This document shows, piece after piece, positions 7,013 through 7,260 of a stretch of DNA of 7,260 nt. Both the position numbers and the translations under genes were made by a program. Numbering within the stretch: position 1 is the first letter of the stretch; each line of letters starts with the position of its first letter. A model generated the notes under the pieces. The model made no database searches. It was given only the letters and a program-made list of their open reading frames with translations, and was not told the origin of the DNA. Source of the stretch: an uncultured Chromatiaceae bacterium (GTDB lineage Bacteria > Pseudomonadota > Gammaproteobacteria > Enterobacterales > Alteromonadaceae); NCBI GenBank assembly GCA_946481195.1, contig CAMLNG010000181.1, positions 1 to 7,260 of the forward strand, read 5' to 3'.

Positions 7013-7056
7013 ACTTTTAAAACTTTGTTCCGTCAGCGTTCGCTGATTTGCCTGAT

Positions 7057-7085
7057 AAAAAAACCGGAGGTAACTCCGGTTTTTT
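7057..7085. terminator. Second, symmetric (bidirectional) terminator
   Basis: The stem ACCGGAG / CTCCGGT around a GTAA loop is flanked by seven A on the left and six T on the right, so it can work on either strand. On the plus strand it backs up the terminator 45 bases earlier. On the minus strand it would end any gene entering from beyond position 7260, which hints at a convergent neighbour outside the window. Confidence 0.85.
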
Positions 7086-7206
7086 ATTGCGCGGGATCGC
7101 GCTACGCGGGGCTGTATTCTAACAGTATGGCGTTTATGCAAACATAGTTGCTGTGCTCAACCAATAATCATTTTTATCTTTGTGGCCAGACCGTCTAGCA
7201 AAGAAT

Positions 7207-7260
7207 TCACCTAACGGTGAGTCACTTTCTTTTGTTTCAGCAAAAGAAAGTAACCAAAGA
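7207..7260. repeat. Two-hairpin element, probably a dispersed intergenic repeat (continues past window)
   Basis: A small hairpin TCACC-TAAC-GGTGA (7207-7220) is followed after three bases by a perfect 11-base-pair hairpin, ACTTTCTTTTG / CAAAAGAAAGT (7224-7234 and 7241-7251) with a TTTCAG loop, then AACCAAAGA up to the edge. I recall near-identical strings with varied loops recurring between genes in many proteobacteria, often overlapped by spurious short gene calls. No recurrence within this window was seen, so the repeat status rests on memory. The 121 bases before it (7086-7206) show only short GC-rich inverted repeats and no supported gene. Confidence 0.55.

Noticed and set aside
7031..7046. 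Small palindrome TCAGCG-TT-CGCTGA between the two terminators
   Set aside because: It has a six-base-pair stem with a two-base loop and no T-run; it is too small to assign a role.
7089..7102. GC-rich inverted repeat GCGCG-GGAT-CGCGC after the last terminator
   Set aside because: A five-base-pair stem in GC-rich sequence is expected by chance, and it has no partner feature.
7180..7260. Plus-strand open frame across the terminal repeat (ending SAKESNQR)
   Set aside because: There is no ribosome site or good start, and the frame follows the repeat; I recall similar spurious short gene calls over this type of element.
1..7260. Search for defence systems, mobile elements, CRISPR, toxin-antitoxin pairs, tRNA or rRNA
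   Set aside because: No spaced repeat array, transposase, integrase, cloverleaf or ribosomal sequence was seen; the genes are mostly housekeeping with regular codon use.

Overview
The window looks like ordinary chromosome from a gammaproteobacterium, most likely of the Alteromonadales type (Shewanella, Rheinheimera or Alishewanella-like). The reasons are an E. coli-like inosine/guanosine kinase and YaaA, a tal-pgi gene pair, a REC-TPR response regulator and a 57-residue protein with the WREIEA motif I associate with the DUF3545 family. The genus call is inference from protein content and memory, not from a search.

Layout. The left half is read on the minus strand: a REC-TPR response regulator (3777 to 2140), then yaaA (2091 to 1309) 48 bases later, then gsk (1200 to beyond position 1, about 34 residues cut off by the window edge). 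A 253-base divergent intergenic region (3778-4030) separates this group from the plus-strand pair tal (4031-4984) and pgi (5011-6627), which are 26 bases apart and end at a strong terminator (6657-6685). Next comes a separate small transcription unit with the DUF3545-like gene (6804-6977), followed by two further terminators (6981-7012 and 7057-7085). The last 175 bases hold no supported gene. They end in a two-hairpin element (7207-7260 and beyond) that looks like a dispersed intergenic repeat.

How the genes work together. Tal and Pgi are partner enzymes joining the non-oxidative pentose phosphate pathway to glycolysis through fructose-6-phosphate. A near-palindromic 15-mer at 3955-3969 in front of tal fits the operator I recall for HexR, a central-carbon regulator of gammaproteobacteria, which would explain their joint control. 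Gsk does purine nucleoside salvage and YaaA lowers free iron during peroxide stress. The response regulator has an intact phosphoacceptor site but no DNA-binding domain and no kinase partner in view, so it probably acts through protein contacts.

I found no mobile element, CRISPR array, toxin-antitoxin pair, defence system or RNA gene. The points most worth a second look are the HexR-like site, the orphan REC-TPR protein, the tiny leader frame just ahead of tal, the DUF3545-like unit and the terminal repeat. I see no clearly new multi-gene system.
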